Shown here: piece by piece, positions 35,653 to 44,194 of the stretch
Layout: each line of letters opens with the position of its first letter
Position numbering within the stretch: the stretch's first letter is position 1
Assembly: GCF_022059845.1 (NCBI RefSeq)
Contig: NZ_CP091851.1
Location: 2,418,001-2,482,000 of the forward strand
From: Terrirubrum flagellatum
GTDB taxonomy: Bacteria; Pseudomonadota; Alphaproteobacteria; Rhizobiales; Beijerinckiaceae
Reading direction: 5' to 3'
Length of the DNA: 64,000 nt
Notes under the pieces: generated by a model
The model's database searches: none
The model's input: the letters and a program-made list of their open reading frames with translations, nothing else
What the model was told of the DNA's origin: nothing
Made by a program: the position numbers and the translations under genes

Positions 35653-35993
35653 TTCCAATCAGTTCGGGCTGGCTCTTCATTCTCGTGCTCGTCAGTCCGC
35701 TCGTCGGTCTGCTGCTTGCGCTCGGCGCCATTCCGTTTGCGATCTACAGTCTGCGCGCGCGCAACGCGCGGCGCGGCCTCACCACCAGCAGGATCGCGCT
35801 TGGTCTGTCGCTGCTGTCGCTGATCGTGTCGGCGGTGCTGTGGATCGAAATCATCTCAGGCCAATATCTCAATGGATCGTCACTGAATTACAGCGACCCG
35901 GATTTTCTGATCTACGAAGTTGTCGCGGCCCTCGAAGGCGTCGCGCTTGTGCTGTCCGTGCTTGGCTTCATCAAGCGGCATACACGCCGTTGA
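35649..35993 (+). CDS. Small membrane protein, tandem paralogue
   Basis: Protein of 114 residues. It matches the preceding gene segment by segment: GWLFILVLVSPLVGLLLALGAIPFAIYSLRARNARRGLTTS, then LSLLSLIVSAVLWIEII and YSDPDFLIYEVVAALEGVALVLSVLGFI. This is a tandem duplication; the start overlaps the previous stop, so the two are translated together. Perhaps a membrane heterodimer; function unknown. Confidence 0.7.
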   Translation: MIPISSGWLFILVLVSPLVGLLLALGAIPFAIYSLRARNARRGLTTSRIALGLSLLSLIVSAVLWIEIISGQYLNGSSLNYSDPDFLIYEVVAALEGVALVLSVLGFIKRHTRR

Positions 35994-35994
35994 A

Positions 35995-36957
35995 CTAGGT
36001 CCGTTTTCTCCGTTGCGGCGGCAGTTTCCCGCCCATCACGGCCTCCGCTCTCCACGGCGCATCGGTCAATTCAGCGATCACGAAATCAGCCAAAGCGGAG
36101 ACCTTCGCCGGACGCGCACGCGCCGTCGGCGTCACGAAATACAAGCCGCCTTCCGGCAGCCGCCAATCGGTGAGAACAGATTCAAGCCGCCCATCCCCCA
36201 GATATTCGGTCGCGATAAATTCAGGGAGCTCGGTGATCGCCAGCCCCTCAAGCACCGTTGGCAACAATGCTTCAGCGCTCGTTCCTCGCAGCGGGCCTGT
36301 TGGCGCAATTGGACATTGCTCGCCTGTTTTCCAATGGGTGAAGCGCCAGATGTCACGCTTCGCTCTGTTGGCGTAGCTCAGGCATTGATGGGCAATGAGA
36401 TCGTGCGGACGCTCCGGGCGGCCATGTCTTGCGATGTATGCAGGCGACGCGACGAGAAACCGTCGGACAGGCGCGATCAATCGCGCGACAAGCGACGAGT
36501 CTTCGAGGACGGCGATACGCAACGCGGCGTCGAACCCGTCGGCGATCAGGTCGGTGTGCGCGTCGCTGAGGTGCAGATCGACCGCGATGTCGGGATAGCG
36601 TCGAAAAAACCGCGGCAACATCGGCGCGACCCAGCGCGCGCCGAAGGACAGCGGCGCCGCAAGCTTCACGAGACCTCGCGGCCGGCTGGAAGCCTCGCGC
36701 GCGATATCCTCGGCCTCCACCGCATCCGCGAGAATCTTCGAGGCGCGCTCGGCAAGCGAGCGCCCGTAATCGGTCAACGCAAGTCGCCGGGATGTCCTGT
36801 TGAACAGACGTCCCCCAAGGCGCTCTTCAAGGCGCGCAACCGCTCGCGAGACGGTGGCCACCGACACGCTCATGGTCCCGGCCGCCGCGGCGAACGAGCG
36901 CTCTTCGGCGACTTTGGCGAACATCGCCAGCCCCTCGAAGTCGGGCAGTTTCGACAT
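35995..36957 (-). CDS. LysR-family transcriptional regulator
   Basis: LTTR of 320 residues: N-terminal HTH AMFAKVAEERSFAAAAGTMSVSVATVSRAVARLEERLGGRLFNRTSRRLALT, then a periplasmic-binding-protein-like effector domain. I use the ATG at 36957; the frame also has an upstream TTG at 36984. Divergent from the DoxX gene, which it probably controls. Effector unknown. Confidence 0.93.
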   Translation of the reverse strand: MSKLPDFEGLAMFAKVAEERSFAAAAGTMSVSVATVSRAVARLEERLGGRLFNRTSRRLALTDYGRSLAERASKILADAVEAEDIAREASSRPRGLVKLAAPLSFGARWVAPMLPRFFRRYPDIAVDLHLSDAHTDLIADGFDAALRIAVLEDSSLVARLIAPVRRFLVASPAYIARHGRPERPHDLIAHQCLSYANRAKRDIWRFTHWKTGEQCPIAPTGPLRGTSAEALLPTVLEGLAITELPEFIATEYLGDGRLESVLTDWRLPEGGLYFVTPTARARPAKVSALADFVIAELTDAPWRAEAVMGGKLPPQRRKRT

Positions 36958-37068
36958 CTGCAATTCTGCAACGATAGATTTCAATCATTTCTATTTCGAA
37001 AAGCGGGCATCCGCAACATCATTCACACAACCCGCGATGAGACGCGGAACCACTACAAGGAGACTTCA

Positions 37069-37491
37069 ATGTCTGCGACCCGTTACCTTCCCTTTGTTGG
37101 CCGGCTGATGATCGGCCTTCCCTTCGCCATGAGCGGCCTGAGCAAGCTCGGCGCCTATGGCCCCACGACCGAGATGATCAAAGCCGTCGGATTGCCGTTC
37201 GCGCCGCTGGCTTTCGCCGCGGCCGTCGCGGCTGAGCTCGGCGGCGGTCTGCTTCTCATCGCCGGCTATCGCGCTCGTCACGTCGCCGCAGCGCTCGCCT
37301 TGTTCGCGCTCGCAACGGCGGCATCGTTTCACAGCAACTTCGCCGATCAGGATCAGATGATCCACTTCCTCAAGAACGTGATGATGGCGGGAGGACTGTT
37401 GCAGATCGTCGCCTTCGGCGGCGGCGCTCTCAGCGTTGATAACAGGCGCGAAACCCATGCGTTCAGCGCTGGCGCCACAGCCGCCGCGTGA
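37069..37491 (+). CDS. DoxX-family membrane protein
   Basis: Four-helix membrane protein of 140 residues: RYLPFVGRLMIGLPFAMSGLSKLGAYGPTTEMIKAVGLPFAPLAFAAAVAAELGGGLLLIAGYR, then FHSNFADQDQMIHFLKNVMMAGGLLQIV, all standard DoxX features. AAGGAG six bases upstream of the ATG at 37069. It is divergent from the LysR regulator; DoxX proteins are often linked to thiol or oxidative stress. Confidence 0.93.
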   Translation: MSATRYLPFVGRLMIGLPFAMSGLSKLGAYGPTTEMIKAVGLPFAPLAFAAAVAAELGGGLLLIAGYRARHVAAALALFALATAASFHSNFADQDQMIHFLKNVMMAGGLLQIVAFGGGALSVDNRRETHAFSAGATAAA

Positions 37492-37592
37492 ATCCCACCG
37501 CGTTCGAGACCGCGTGCTCAAAGCGCTTTCCGACAACAGAACTATCGCACGTCGAGCGCGCGAGCCGCGCTCGACGCCACACGGAGAAAACC

Positions 37593-37958
37593 ATGACCCA
37601 TACTGTATCAAGCTTGCTGCTTCGCAATCTCCACGATGTGTTCGGCGAGATTGATCCGCCGCGTCGACGCGCGGCGATCGATGAAATCTTCCACGAAGAC
37701 GCCGTCTTCTATGATCCGAACAAAAACGTTTATCGCGGGCGCGACGAGATCGACCGCATCGCGGGCGTGATCAAGGCCATGCATCCCGACTTCCAATATC
37801 AACCGCTCTCTCCGCCTGAGGAGATCGGCGATGGCGGCCGCGTGCGATGGGTGTCGGGCAAGCCTGGCGAGCCGCCAGCCTACGCCGGAACCGACTTCAT
37901 CATCGCGCGCGACGGCAGGATCGCCGCGGTCTATCTCTTCTTCGACGCGCTTCCGTAA
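37593..37958 (+). CDS. SnoaL-like nuclear-transport-factor-2-fold protein
   Basis: Protein of 121 residues: LHDVFGEIDPPRRRAAIDEIFHEDAVFYDPNKNVYRGRDEIDRIAGVIKAMHPDFQYQPLSPPEEIGDGGRVRWVSG, then ARDGRIAAVYLFFDALP. This is the NTF2/SnoaL fold. The start has CGGAGAA seven bases upstream. It is downstream of doxX and probably co-regulated with it. No enzymatic role can be assigned. Confidence 0.85.
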   Translation: MTHTVSSLLLRNLHDVFGEIDPPRRRAAIDEIFHEDAVFYDPNKNVYRGRDEIDRIAGVIKAMHPDFQYQPLSPPEEIGDGGRVRWVSGKPGEPPAYAGTDFIIARDGRIAAVYLFFDALP

Positions 37959-38610
37959 ATTTGGCGCCAAGGCTGAAACATCAATTGCCGCCGCTGATGT
38001 GCTCCCACGCGGCGCAAGCTTCGAAAGCCGATGATGATCCGGAGCGCGTCAACGTCGAGGGAGTTTGCGTGGTGTCGAATAGCGCTGCCGTTCTACTCCC
38101 ACCCGATTGTTTAAATATTATATAACCGATTGAAATTACTGGCAGATATTTTCTGGCGCCGGGAAAACTCCGGCGTGAAGATCGTCAAAGAGTTGCGCTT
38201 TTGATTTTAAAGAGAAATTCGCCGAAAAATTATTTTTGAGATTTCACCGGCTACCGACGTCGATCGCCTGTTTCAGCCACCGAGCGGCCCCTTTGTCGGA
38301 CGCTCGTAAGCGCCATAAATGCCCGTCATCCGCTGATCGTCAAGTTCCGGCCAACTGATACAAACCCTCGGCTTCCAGTCACCGAAATTCGAGGACCTGT
38401 ATCAAAGTCGATACATCGACCCAGTTTGCCTTATGCCGATTTTGCCAACCTGAGAGACGCCAACATCCATATTCTCAAACTGGCAAGCGGCTTGGAAAGC
38501 TCACTGCGAGCGAGCAAACAGCAGCAAAGTTAAACCATCTTGAGCATCTCCTGCCGGAGGATCTGCTCGTGGACTCTGCTTGGCTTTCCGCTCGCGGCTA
38601 CTCCACCTCG
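37959..38610. other. 652-base gap, guaA-end-like site and AT-rich tail
   Basis: No gene with a start is visible. The guaA-like site lies at 38093-38110, then an AT-rich stretch. CGCCGG/CCGGCG stem (38157-38162 with 38170-38175), TGTATC-N6-GATACA (38398-38415) and a frame open for about 80 codons ending at a TAA near 38,533 are seen but none can be assigned. From 38111 on the sequence is related to that following 61959 at matching offsets. Confidence 0.5.
38093..38110 (-). repeat. Left guaA-3'-end-like attachment site or scar
   Basis: On the minus strand these bases read ACA ATC GGG TGG GAG TAG, that is T-I-G-W-E-stop, close to the GuaA C-terminus T-I-E-W-E. 14 of 18 bases match the same-orientation copy at 61942-61959. 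Only the last few codons resemble guaA, as expected for an att core rather than a gene. No integrase is seen nearby. Confidence 0.5.
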
Positions 38611-39981
38611 TCAGGCGACGGCCGAGAGCGGATGATATCTGAGATGGCGGGCCAGATCTCCGCATTGCATGCGAATATCAGGAATGGCTATGCACTCCCA
38701 GAGCGCAGCGCGCGTCAGGGGGCCGATCGCAAAAATGCGCCTGGAGGGCGCGCCGGACGCGCTCTCGATCGCGCAATCGGCGCTCACGGAGATTCCTATG
38801 CGGAGCGGATCAGGGCGCGCTGCGCCGCTGCTCAGCAATGAACGGATGACCGGATTGGACGATCTTGACGGATCGGTCACCAGGCCGCGGCAATCGACGA
38901 TCTTCCAGAATGTATCGCTCTCCACGGCGCCCCCGCCTCGCCTTTGATAGGAGACACGATAACCGCTCTGGAGATGCGCTACCTCCGTGATCTTCGCCGC
39001 GACGATACGCAGCCGCCGCATTCCGAGCATCGCCTGGAGGCTGCTCGCAATCTCGGGCGCCATTCGATGTCGGTGCACATCCCACCAGGAGCGCGCATGC
39101 TCAAGAAAGCGACGTCTCGCGGCTTGAGAAAAGGTGCGCCAGATCTCCTGCGTATATGGGCGCAAACCGTCGATGACGCCGCGCCAGTCCCCGCCTTCCA
39201 AAGTGTGATCCGTGATGCGTTTCCGCAGCCAGCGGCAGAAGTGCCCCGGCGGCTTTCCAAATGGAACTTCGTCCTTGCTGATACGAGCGATCTCGGCGGG
39301 CTTGTGCACCCGGGGAAGCAGTCCGCGCCGGGATAAAGCGACAATACGCCCGCCATAACCCGCTCCAACAGCGGACAGAACGTAATCCACCATCGTCAAT
39401 CCTGTTCCAAGCACCAGGATCGGCTGATCCGAATCCGATCCGGCGCTTCCGGTCGCCTCCAGCCAGGGTGAGGCGTAACTTTCCTTGTCAAAGTCGCCGT
39501 AAGCGTCATTGCCAGTCGCAAGCACCGCGAAAGAGCCGATATGGGTCGAGCCATCGGCCATAGCGACCGCGACTCCGTTCGGCTTTTCCGTGACGGAGAG
39601 GCATTCTCCACGAACGATATTTAATCGATCGCCTTCCCTGCTGTGCGCATCGAGAAGACTGGTCATGTATTCGCCGTACAGTCGCCGCTGGACAAAGCAG
39701 TGCGGATCCGGACAAAGCGATCTGCGATCGGCTTGCTCGGAAAGCCAACGCCAGAAATGGTCTTGATCATCCGCGTATGCGCTCATATTCCCAGCGCGGA
39801 CATTGAGCAGATGCTCGGGATTCACCGTCGAATAGGCGATTCCAGGCCCAACTTGCGCACGGCGCTCGACGAGGGTGACGACAAATTCATCGCGGTGATC
39901 GCGGAGCAAATGACACGCCATCAACGTCCCGCTCGCGCCGCCTCCGACAATGATCACATGTTTGCCACCGGAATTCGCCAT
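38611..39981 (-). CDS. FAD/NAD(P)-binding oxidoreductase-like protein
   Basis: Flavoprotein of 456 residues. It begins with HVIIVGGGASGTLMACHLL, the dinucleotide-binding GxGxxG, followed by an AYSTVNPEHLLNVRAGNMSAY segment of the FAD_NAD_binding_9 family. A second motif, PILVLGTGLTMVDYVLSAV, binds NAD(P). The ATG at 39981 has GGGAGGAG upstream. It lies 213 bases downstream of the copC-copD gene, perhaps with its own promoter. Homologues are often annotated as hydroxylase-like or siderophore-type but the substrate is unknown. Confidence 0.85.
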   Translation of the reverse strand: MANSGGKHVIIVGGGASGTLMACHLLRDHRDEFVVTLVERRAQVGPGIAYSTVNPEHLLNVRAGNMSAYADDQDHFWRWLSEQADRRSLCPDPHCFVQRRLYGEYMTSLLDAHSREGDRLNIVRGECLSVTEKPNGVAVAMADGSTHIGSFAVLATGNDAYGDFDKESYASPWLEATGSAGSDSDQPILVLGTGLTMVDYVLSAVGAGYGGRIVALSRRGLLPRVHKPAEIARISKDEVPFGKPPGHFCRWLRKRITDHTLEGGDWRGVIDGLRPYTQEIWRTFSQAARRRFLEHARSWWDVHRHRMAPEIASSLQAMLGMRRLRIVAAKITEVAHLQSGYRVSYQRRGGGAVESDTFWKIVDCRGLVTDPSRSSNPVIRSLLSSGAARPDPLRIGISVSADCAIESASGAPSRRIFAIGPLTRAALWECIAIPDIRMQCGDLARHLRYHPLSAVA

Positions 39982-40194
39982 GCGCCGTCTCCTCCCGGTT
40001 GTGGCGGTGCGTGACGATAGCAGTCTCGGCGTCGGTCGAAAAAGGGCTGCAAGTGATCCGGCGACATGGATGGTCGATAGCACGGCGCTCCCGTCAGAAG
40101 CCGGGATGGACAGGCGCGTTCATTCCGGGAGTGCGACGCTCCTGCCAGAGCGTGGTTGCGAAGATTCGGATTTCATCCGATCGTGCAACGCCGA

Positions 40195-41814
40195 TCATGG
40201 TCTCAGCGAGATGATTTCCGTCGCTGACACTTTCTGAAAGTCGGACACGAGAACGTCGACGCGGACGATCCAGAAGCCGTCCATGGGCAGGTAAAAAGGT
40301 GCGGGCGAGAATTCTCCATTCATCGCCCGTGTTGCATCTTTGGTGAAGGGACCCAACCCGAATGACGGCTTTTCCAAGGTGAACGAGAGAGCCAGCGGCT
40401 GAAATTTCGAGTTCCGCCATTGCAGCTGATCAATCGTCACTGACACCATGCCAGCTTTCGGCGGCCTGGCGGTTAATCGTCCCGAGAAATCGCCTTCACT
40501 GATCCAAACTGAGGCAGCCTCCAGCGTCCGTTCACTGCCTGACGCTGACCGCGGCGGCGGCGTGAAACGCCACAAGCCGACGACTCCGAGCACGCCAAGC
40601 GCGAGCACGGTTTCCGCCATGATGCTTCGCGCAAGCCGCCGCGTATGGTCGATATCCGCCTGGACATGCGGCGCGAATACCACTCTGTTCGCCAGCGCAA
40701 GACAGAGGATCGCCAGAAGCAGCCCAAGCTTCACGCCTAGCACCAGGCCATATTCCGTGCGCCAGAGAGCTTCGACAGAGCCAAGCTGAACAATCGCAAG
40801 CGCCAGCCCGGACGCGAACACTGCAACCAGCGCAAACGGGATCGCATCAGAAAATCGCTGCAGTGGTCTTGCGAGCGCCGAACCGCGCGTGCGCGCGAGC
40901 ATCGCAAGCGGCGGCAGCGAACCGATCCAGAACACGACCGCGACCGCATGCAGGAAGACGGTAGGGCGAGTCAGCAACTGAGGCGACGCCGTAGCCGCAT
41001 GCCCGGTCGAGGCGAAAGCGACCCCGACAAGCGCTAGCGCGCAGATTGCCAACGATCGCGCAACCGCTTCTCGACTGGCGCGACGCGCGATGGCGGCGAG
41101 CGCAAACGACAGGAGCGCCGTCACCGCCATGAAACCGAACCCGGTCGCGAACAAGCCCGAGCGCCACGTCCCGGCATTGGTGATTTGCTCCAGCGGCGCT
41201 CCGTGCAGATCCAGGCCTTGTAGCCCGATCGATGCAATCGCGCCCAACCCGCCACAAATGAACGCGCCCCGGATGAGGCGCTCGGACGCGCGCGGTAGCG
41301 GATCCGCTTTCGCGATCAGCAACGCAAATGCGACGCCGCCGACGCCGAAAGCTGCTCCAACGGTCATAAGAAAACGCGACCACCACAAGCATATTCGCGC
41401 GAACATCGACGATTCCGCCTCCCGCGGAGGCGCCGCCGTTGAGTGTCCGATCGAAAACACCACCGCTCCGCCGACGGGGTGCCCGTCATCGGAGACAACG
41501 CGCCATGACAGAACATGCGTCCCTTCGCCAAGATCGGGGGGAGCGCGGAAAGAATATGAATCGCCCTGCTGAGCGCTGACTGCGAGATTGAAGCCTCGCC
41601 CGTTCGGAACGAGCAGACGCGCAACTGTCACCGTCACCGCTTCATTGAATGTCAGGCGGATATTCGCCGGCGCGGACGACAATACGACGTCATCCGATGG
41701 ATCAGACGCGATCAGGGCCGCATGCGCGACAGCGGCCTGCGGCGCGAGCGTAACAAGGAAAGTTATCAGACAGCAGGAAGCGACAGCGCGCGCCAGCCGG
41801 CGGATCGGCGTCAC
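40195..41814 (-). CDS. CopC-CopD fusion, copper resistance/uptake protein
   Basis: Membrane protein of 539 residues. After a signal (ASCCLITFLVTLAPQAAVAHA) the CopC domain begins at HAALIASDPSDDVVLSSAPANIRLTFNEAVTV and continues through VVSDDGHPVGGAVVFSIG. The CopD part has about eight helices: RFLMTVGAAFGVGGVAFALLIA, VFLHAVAVVFWIGSLPPLAML and GLVLGVKLGLLLAILCLALANR. It probably moves copper from the periplasm inward. GTG start at 41814 overlaps the YcnI stop by four bases. Part of the organosulfur run, which is unusual. Confidence 0.9.
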   Translation of the reverse strand: MTPIRRLARAVASCCLITFLVTLAPQAAVAHAALIASDPSDDVVLSSAPANIRLTFNEAVTVTVARLLVPNGRGFNLAVSAQQGDSYSFRAPPDLGEGTHVLSWRVVSDDGHPVGGAVVFSIGHSTAAPPREAESSMFARICLWWSRFLMTVGAAFGVGGVAFALLIAKADPLPRASERLIRGAFICGGLGAIASIGLQGLDLHGAPLEQITNAGTWRSGLFATGFGFMAVTALLSFALAAIARRASREAVARSLAICALALVGVAFASTGHAATASPQLLTRPTVFLHAVAVVFWIGSLPPLAMLARTRGSALARPLQRFSDAIPFALVAVFASGLALAIVQLGSVEALWRTEYGLVLGVKLGLLLAILCLALANRVVFAPHVQADIDHTRRLARSIMAETVLALGVLGVVGLWRFTPPPRSASGSERTLEAASVWISEGDFSGRLTARPPKAGMVSVTIDQLQWRNSKFQPLALSFTLEKPSFGLGPFTKDATRAMNGEFSPAPFYLPMDGFWIVRVDVLVSDFQKVSATEIISLRP

Positions 41815-42329
41815 GTAGGCGCGAGCAACTTGAATGACGGCGCCGGCGATTTGAGATCGCCCGGCCTTGCTCCCTGTCCCGGAATCTCGATCCAGCGTTC
41901 GGTTGCGCCGTCGCATTCCTGCACGATCGGCACATAGACGGGGCCAGCCGCCTGATTTTTCGCGATGGACACCCAAAGCGCAAACTCGTCGTAGGCTCCG
42001 TCTTCAAGGCGTCCAGACCAGGAAATCTCCTGCGGCGCAGAACCGTGGTCGTGCCCGGCGCTGCCAGTGTGTTCGACAGCCTTTTGGGCGATAACTTCGT
42101 ATGTCCAGCCCGGCTTCGGCTGCGGCTTTGCGGAGGCGAACGCCTTCGGGATCTGGACGCGAATTCTCGTTGTGGCGGCTCCGGCGCAGCCATGCGGAAC
42201 GCGCAGCACCAGTCGGAAGGAAGCGCCGGCCGCAGCCTCCTTGTTCTCGAGCGTCACATGGGCTTGGAGCGGGCCGACAGCGGTGATGAGCGCGGCAAGA
42301 GAACCTGCCCAACTCAGGGAACGGAGCAT
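41811..42329 (-). CDS. YcnI-type periplasmic copper-binding protein (DUF1775)
   Basis: Precursor of 172 residues: signal up to QAHV, and the mature protein starts with the histidine of HVTLENKEAAAGASFRLVLRVPHGCAGAATTRIRVQIP, the copper-site region of DUF1775. Further on it has PGWTYEV and a His-rich EHTGSAGHDHGS insert. AAGGA nine bases upstream of the ATG. It starts 28 bases after the ATPase stop and is translationally coupled to the CopC-CopD gene, as YcnI-YcnJ are paired in other bacteria. Confidence 0.87.
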   Translation of the reverse strand: MLRSLSWAGSLAALITAVGPLQAHVTLENKEAAAGASFRLVLRVPHGCAGAATTRIRVQIPKAFASAKPQPKPGWTYEVIAQKAVEHTGSAGHDHGSAPQEISWSGRLEDGAYDEFALWVSIAKNQAAGPVYVPIVQECDGATERWIEIPGQGARPGDLKSPAPSFKLLAPT

Positions 42330-42357
42330 GATTTGTCCTTCGTGATGAAAGCGGTCG

Positions 42358-43158
42358 TCACCAGCTGGTCGCCAGGCCAAGATGGGCCAGCGCCTCGCGA
42401 CGCAGCCCGGCAAGGCGCGGGTCGCCGCGGTGGCGCGGATAAGGGAGATCAACAGCGATATCGGCGACGATGCGTGCGGGCCGCGGCCCAAAGACGAGCA
42501 CGCGCTCGCTAAGGAAAAGCGCTTCCTCGACATCGTGCGTCACCAGGATGGCCGTCAGTCCGGCGCGACGCCAGAGACTGACGAGTTCTTCCTGCATTGC
42601 GAGACGCGTCAGCGAGTCGAGCTTGCCGAGCGGTTCGTCCAGCAGCAGCAACCGGGGATCATTGACCAGCGCGCGGGCAAGCGACACCCGTTGCGCCATG
42701 CCGCCTGAGAGCTGATGCGGAAAGGCGGAGCTGAATCCGTCGAGCCCAACGACCTTCAGAATGTCGTCTATCCGTTGGCGCTGCTCCTTTGCCGCTCCAC
42801 GAGCTTCCGGCCCCAGAGCGACGTTCGCGCGCACGGTTCGCCAAGGGAAAAGCGTCGGATCCTGGAACACAAGAATTCGTGACGGGTCAGGCTTCCCAAT
42901 GGGTTCGCCATCGGCGAGCGTCCGTCCCTCTGTCGGAACATCGAGCCCGGCAAGCAAACGCAGCAGCGTCGACTTGCCGCAACCGGACGGCCCGATCAGG
43001 GCGGTGAAAGATCCCGGTTCAACGGTGAAATCGACCTGGTCGAGCACTGGAAGTGGTTTGCCTTCGAGCTCGAAGCGGTGGGAGACGTCACGAATTTCGA
43101 CGCGATAACCCGACGCTGACGACCCCTGCATTTCCTTGAGATTCAAACCCGCGCTCAC
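42358..43158 (-). CDS. Sulfonate/nitrate-type ABC transporter ATP-binding protein
   Basis: NBD of 266 residues: Walker [18 protein letters not shown]-loop FQDPTLFPWRTV, signature LSGGMAQRVSLARAL, Walker B LLLLDEPLGKLD, switch VTHDVEEAL. The PWRTV-type Q-loop is characteristic of SsuB/TauB/NrtD. GTG start at 43158 overlaps the permease stop (GTGA); an ATG at 43131 is an alternative. It energises the permease upstream. Confidence 0.93.
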   Translation of the reverse strand: MSAGLNLKEMQGSSASGYRVEIRDVSHRFELEGKPLPVLDQVDFTVEPGSFTALIGPSGCGKSTLLRLLAGLDVPTEGRTLADGEPIGKPDPSRILVFQDPTLFPWRTVRANVALGPEARGAAKEQRQRIDDILKVVGLDGFSSAFPHQLSGGMAQRVSLARALVNDPRLLLLDEPLGKLDSLTRLAMQEELVSLWRRAGLTAILVTHDVEEALFLSERVLVFGPRPARIVADIAVDLPYPRHRGDPRLAGLRREALAHLGLATSW

Positions 43159-44183
43159 CACCGCACCATGCCTTTCTGCCACGACAGCAAGCGGTCGCGC
43201 AGGCGGAAAAGAATGGTGATAAGCGTCGAGCAGGCGAGAGCCATCACGAGCAGGGCGGCATAGAGATTGCCGTAGGCGCCCCACCCTTGCGCCCAACTCA
43301 GATACCAACCAAGTCCTGACTTCACGCCCAGCATTTCGGCGACGACGAGAACGGCGAAGGACGATCCGAGTCCCATAAAGAGGCCGACGAAAACATGCGG
43401 CAAAGCCGCTGGAATCGCGACCTTGAAAATCAGGAAGCGCTCGGTGGCGCCGAGCGTGCGCGCGATGTCGTAATAATCCCGATTGACGCCCGCGATTCCG
43501 GACCAGGTGAGCACGGCGATGGGAAACGAGCTTGCAAGCGCGATCACGAAGACGCTGGCGCTCGCGCTCGATGGGAAGACAAAGAAAATGATCGGCAGCC
43601 ACGCGGTTGCGGGTACAGGTCCTATCAGCCGCAGCGCCGGATGAATCCAGTATCCCGCGCGCTTCCACCATCCCATCGCGAGGCCAATTGCAAAGCCCGC
43701 TGTCGCGCCGAACGCGAAGCCGCGAACCAAAAGCCAGCCGGACGCCCTGACGCTGTCGAGAAGGCGCGGCCAGTCTTCCGCATAGACTTCAAGAAGCGCT
43801 TGCGGTGAAGGAAAGAAAGGCAGCGGCAGATAGCCTGTCTTCGCGGTGACGATCTCCCATGCTGCAACGAACAGCGCCAGGGCCAGCGCCCAGGGACCGG
43901 CGTCTCGCGCCTTGCGGCCGAACGCGCCGAAGCCGTCCCCGAAAAATGTCGTCGCAATCAGCAGCAGAGCGATCAATCCACATAGAGTCGCCAATGCTTC
44001 ACCGTAAGGGAGTGGAATCGTCTCTCGCCAGAAAAGAGCGATCGTTCCCACGATGATCCAGGCAGCGGCGGCCGCCAAACCGACGCCCCACATGCGCGGC
44101 TTCGCGGCCGCCCATCTCGCGCGAGAAAATCCCGCGCGATCGTCATCGATCGCGCGGCCGTCCAGTGTGCTGATCGCGGTCAC
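43155..44183 (-). CDS. Sulfonate/nitrate-type ABC transporter permease
   Basis: TMD of 342 residues. N-terminal 110 residues include two extra helices, then the standard six: GWLLVRGFAFGATAGFAIGLAMGWW and PATAWLPIIFFVFP. The EAA loop is NRDYYDIARTLGATERFLIFKVAIPAALPHVFVGLFMGL. Its nearest relatives by motif are SsuC/TauC types. It starts 11 bases after the binding-protein stop, within the minus-strand run. Confidence 0.92.
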   Translation of the reverse strand: MTAISTLDGRAIDDDRAGFSRARWAAAKPRMWGVGLAAAAAWIIVGTIALFWRETIPLPYGEALATLCGLIALLLIATTFFGDGFGAFGRKARDAGPWALALALFVAAWEIVTAKTGYLPLPFFPSPQALLEVYAEDWPRLLDSVRASGWLLVRGFAFGATAGFAIGLAMGWWKRAGYWIHPALRLIGPVPATAWLPIIFFVFPSSASASVFVIALASSFPIAVLTWSGIAGVNRDYYDIARTLGATERFLIFKVAIPAALPHVFVGLFMGLGSSFAVLVVAEMLGVKSGLGWYLSWAQGWGAYGNLYAALLVMALACSTLITILFRLRDRLLSWQKGMVRW

Positions 44184-44194
44184 ACGGCCCTCCG

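Noticed and set aside
38093-38110. Truncated guaA gene
   Set aside because: Only the last six codons resemble guaA; the preceding bases do not code for its C-terminal domain.
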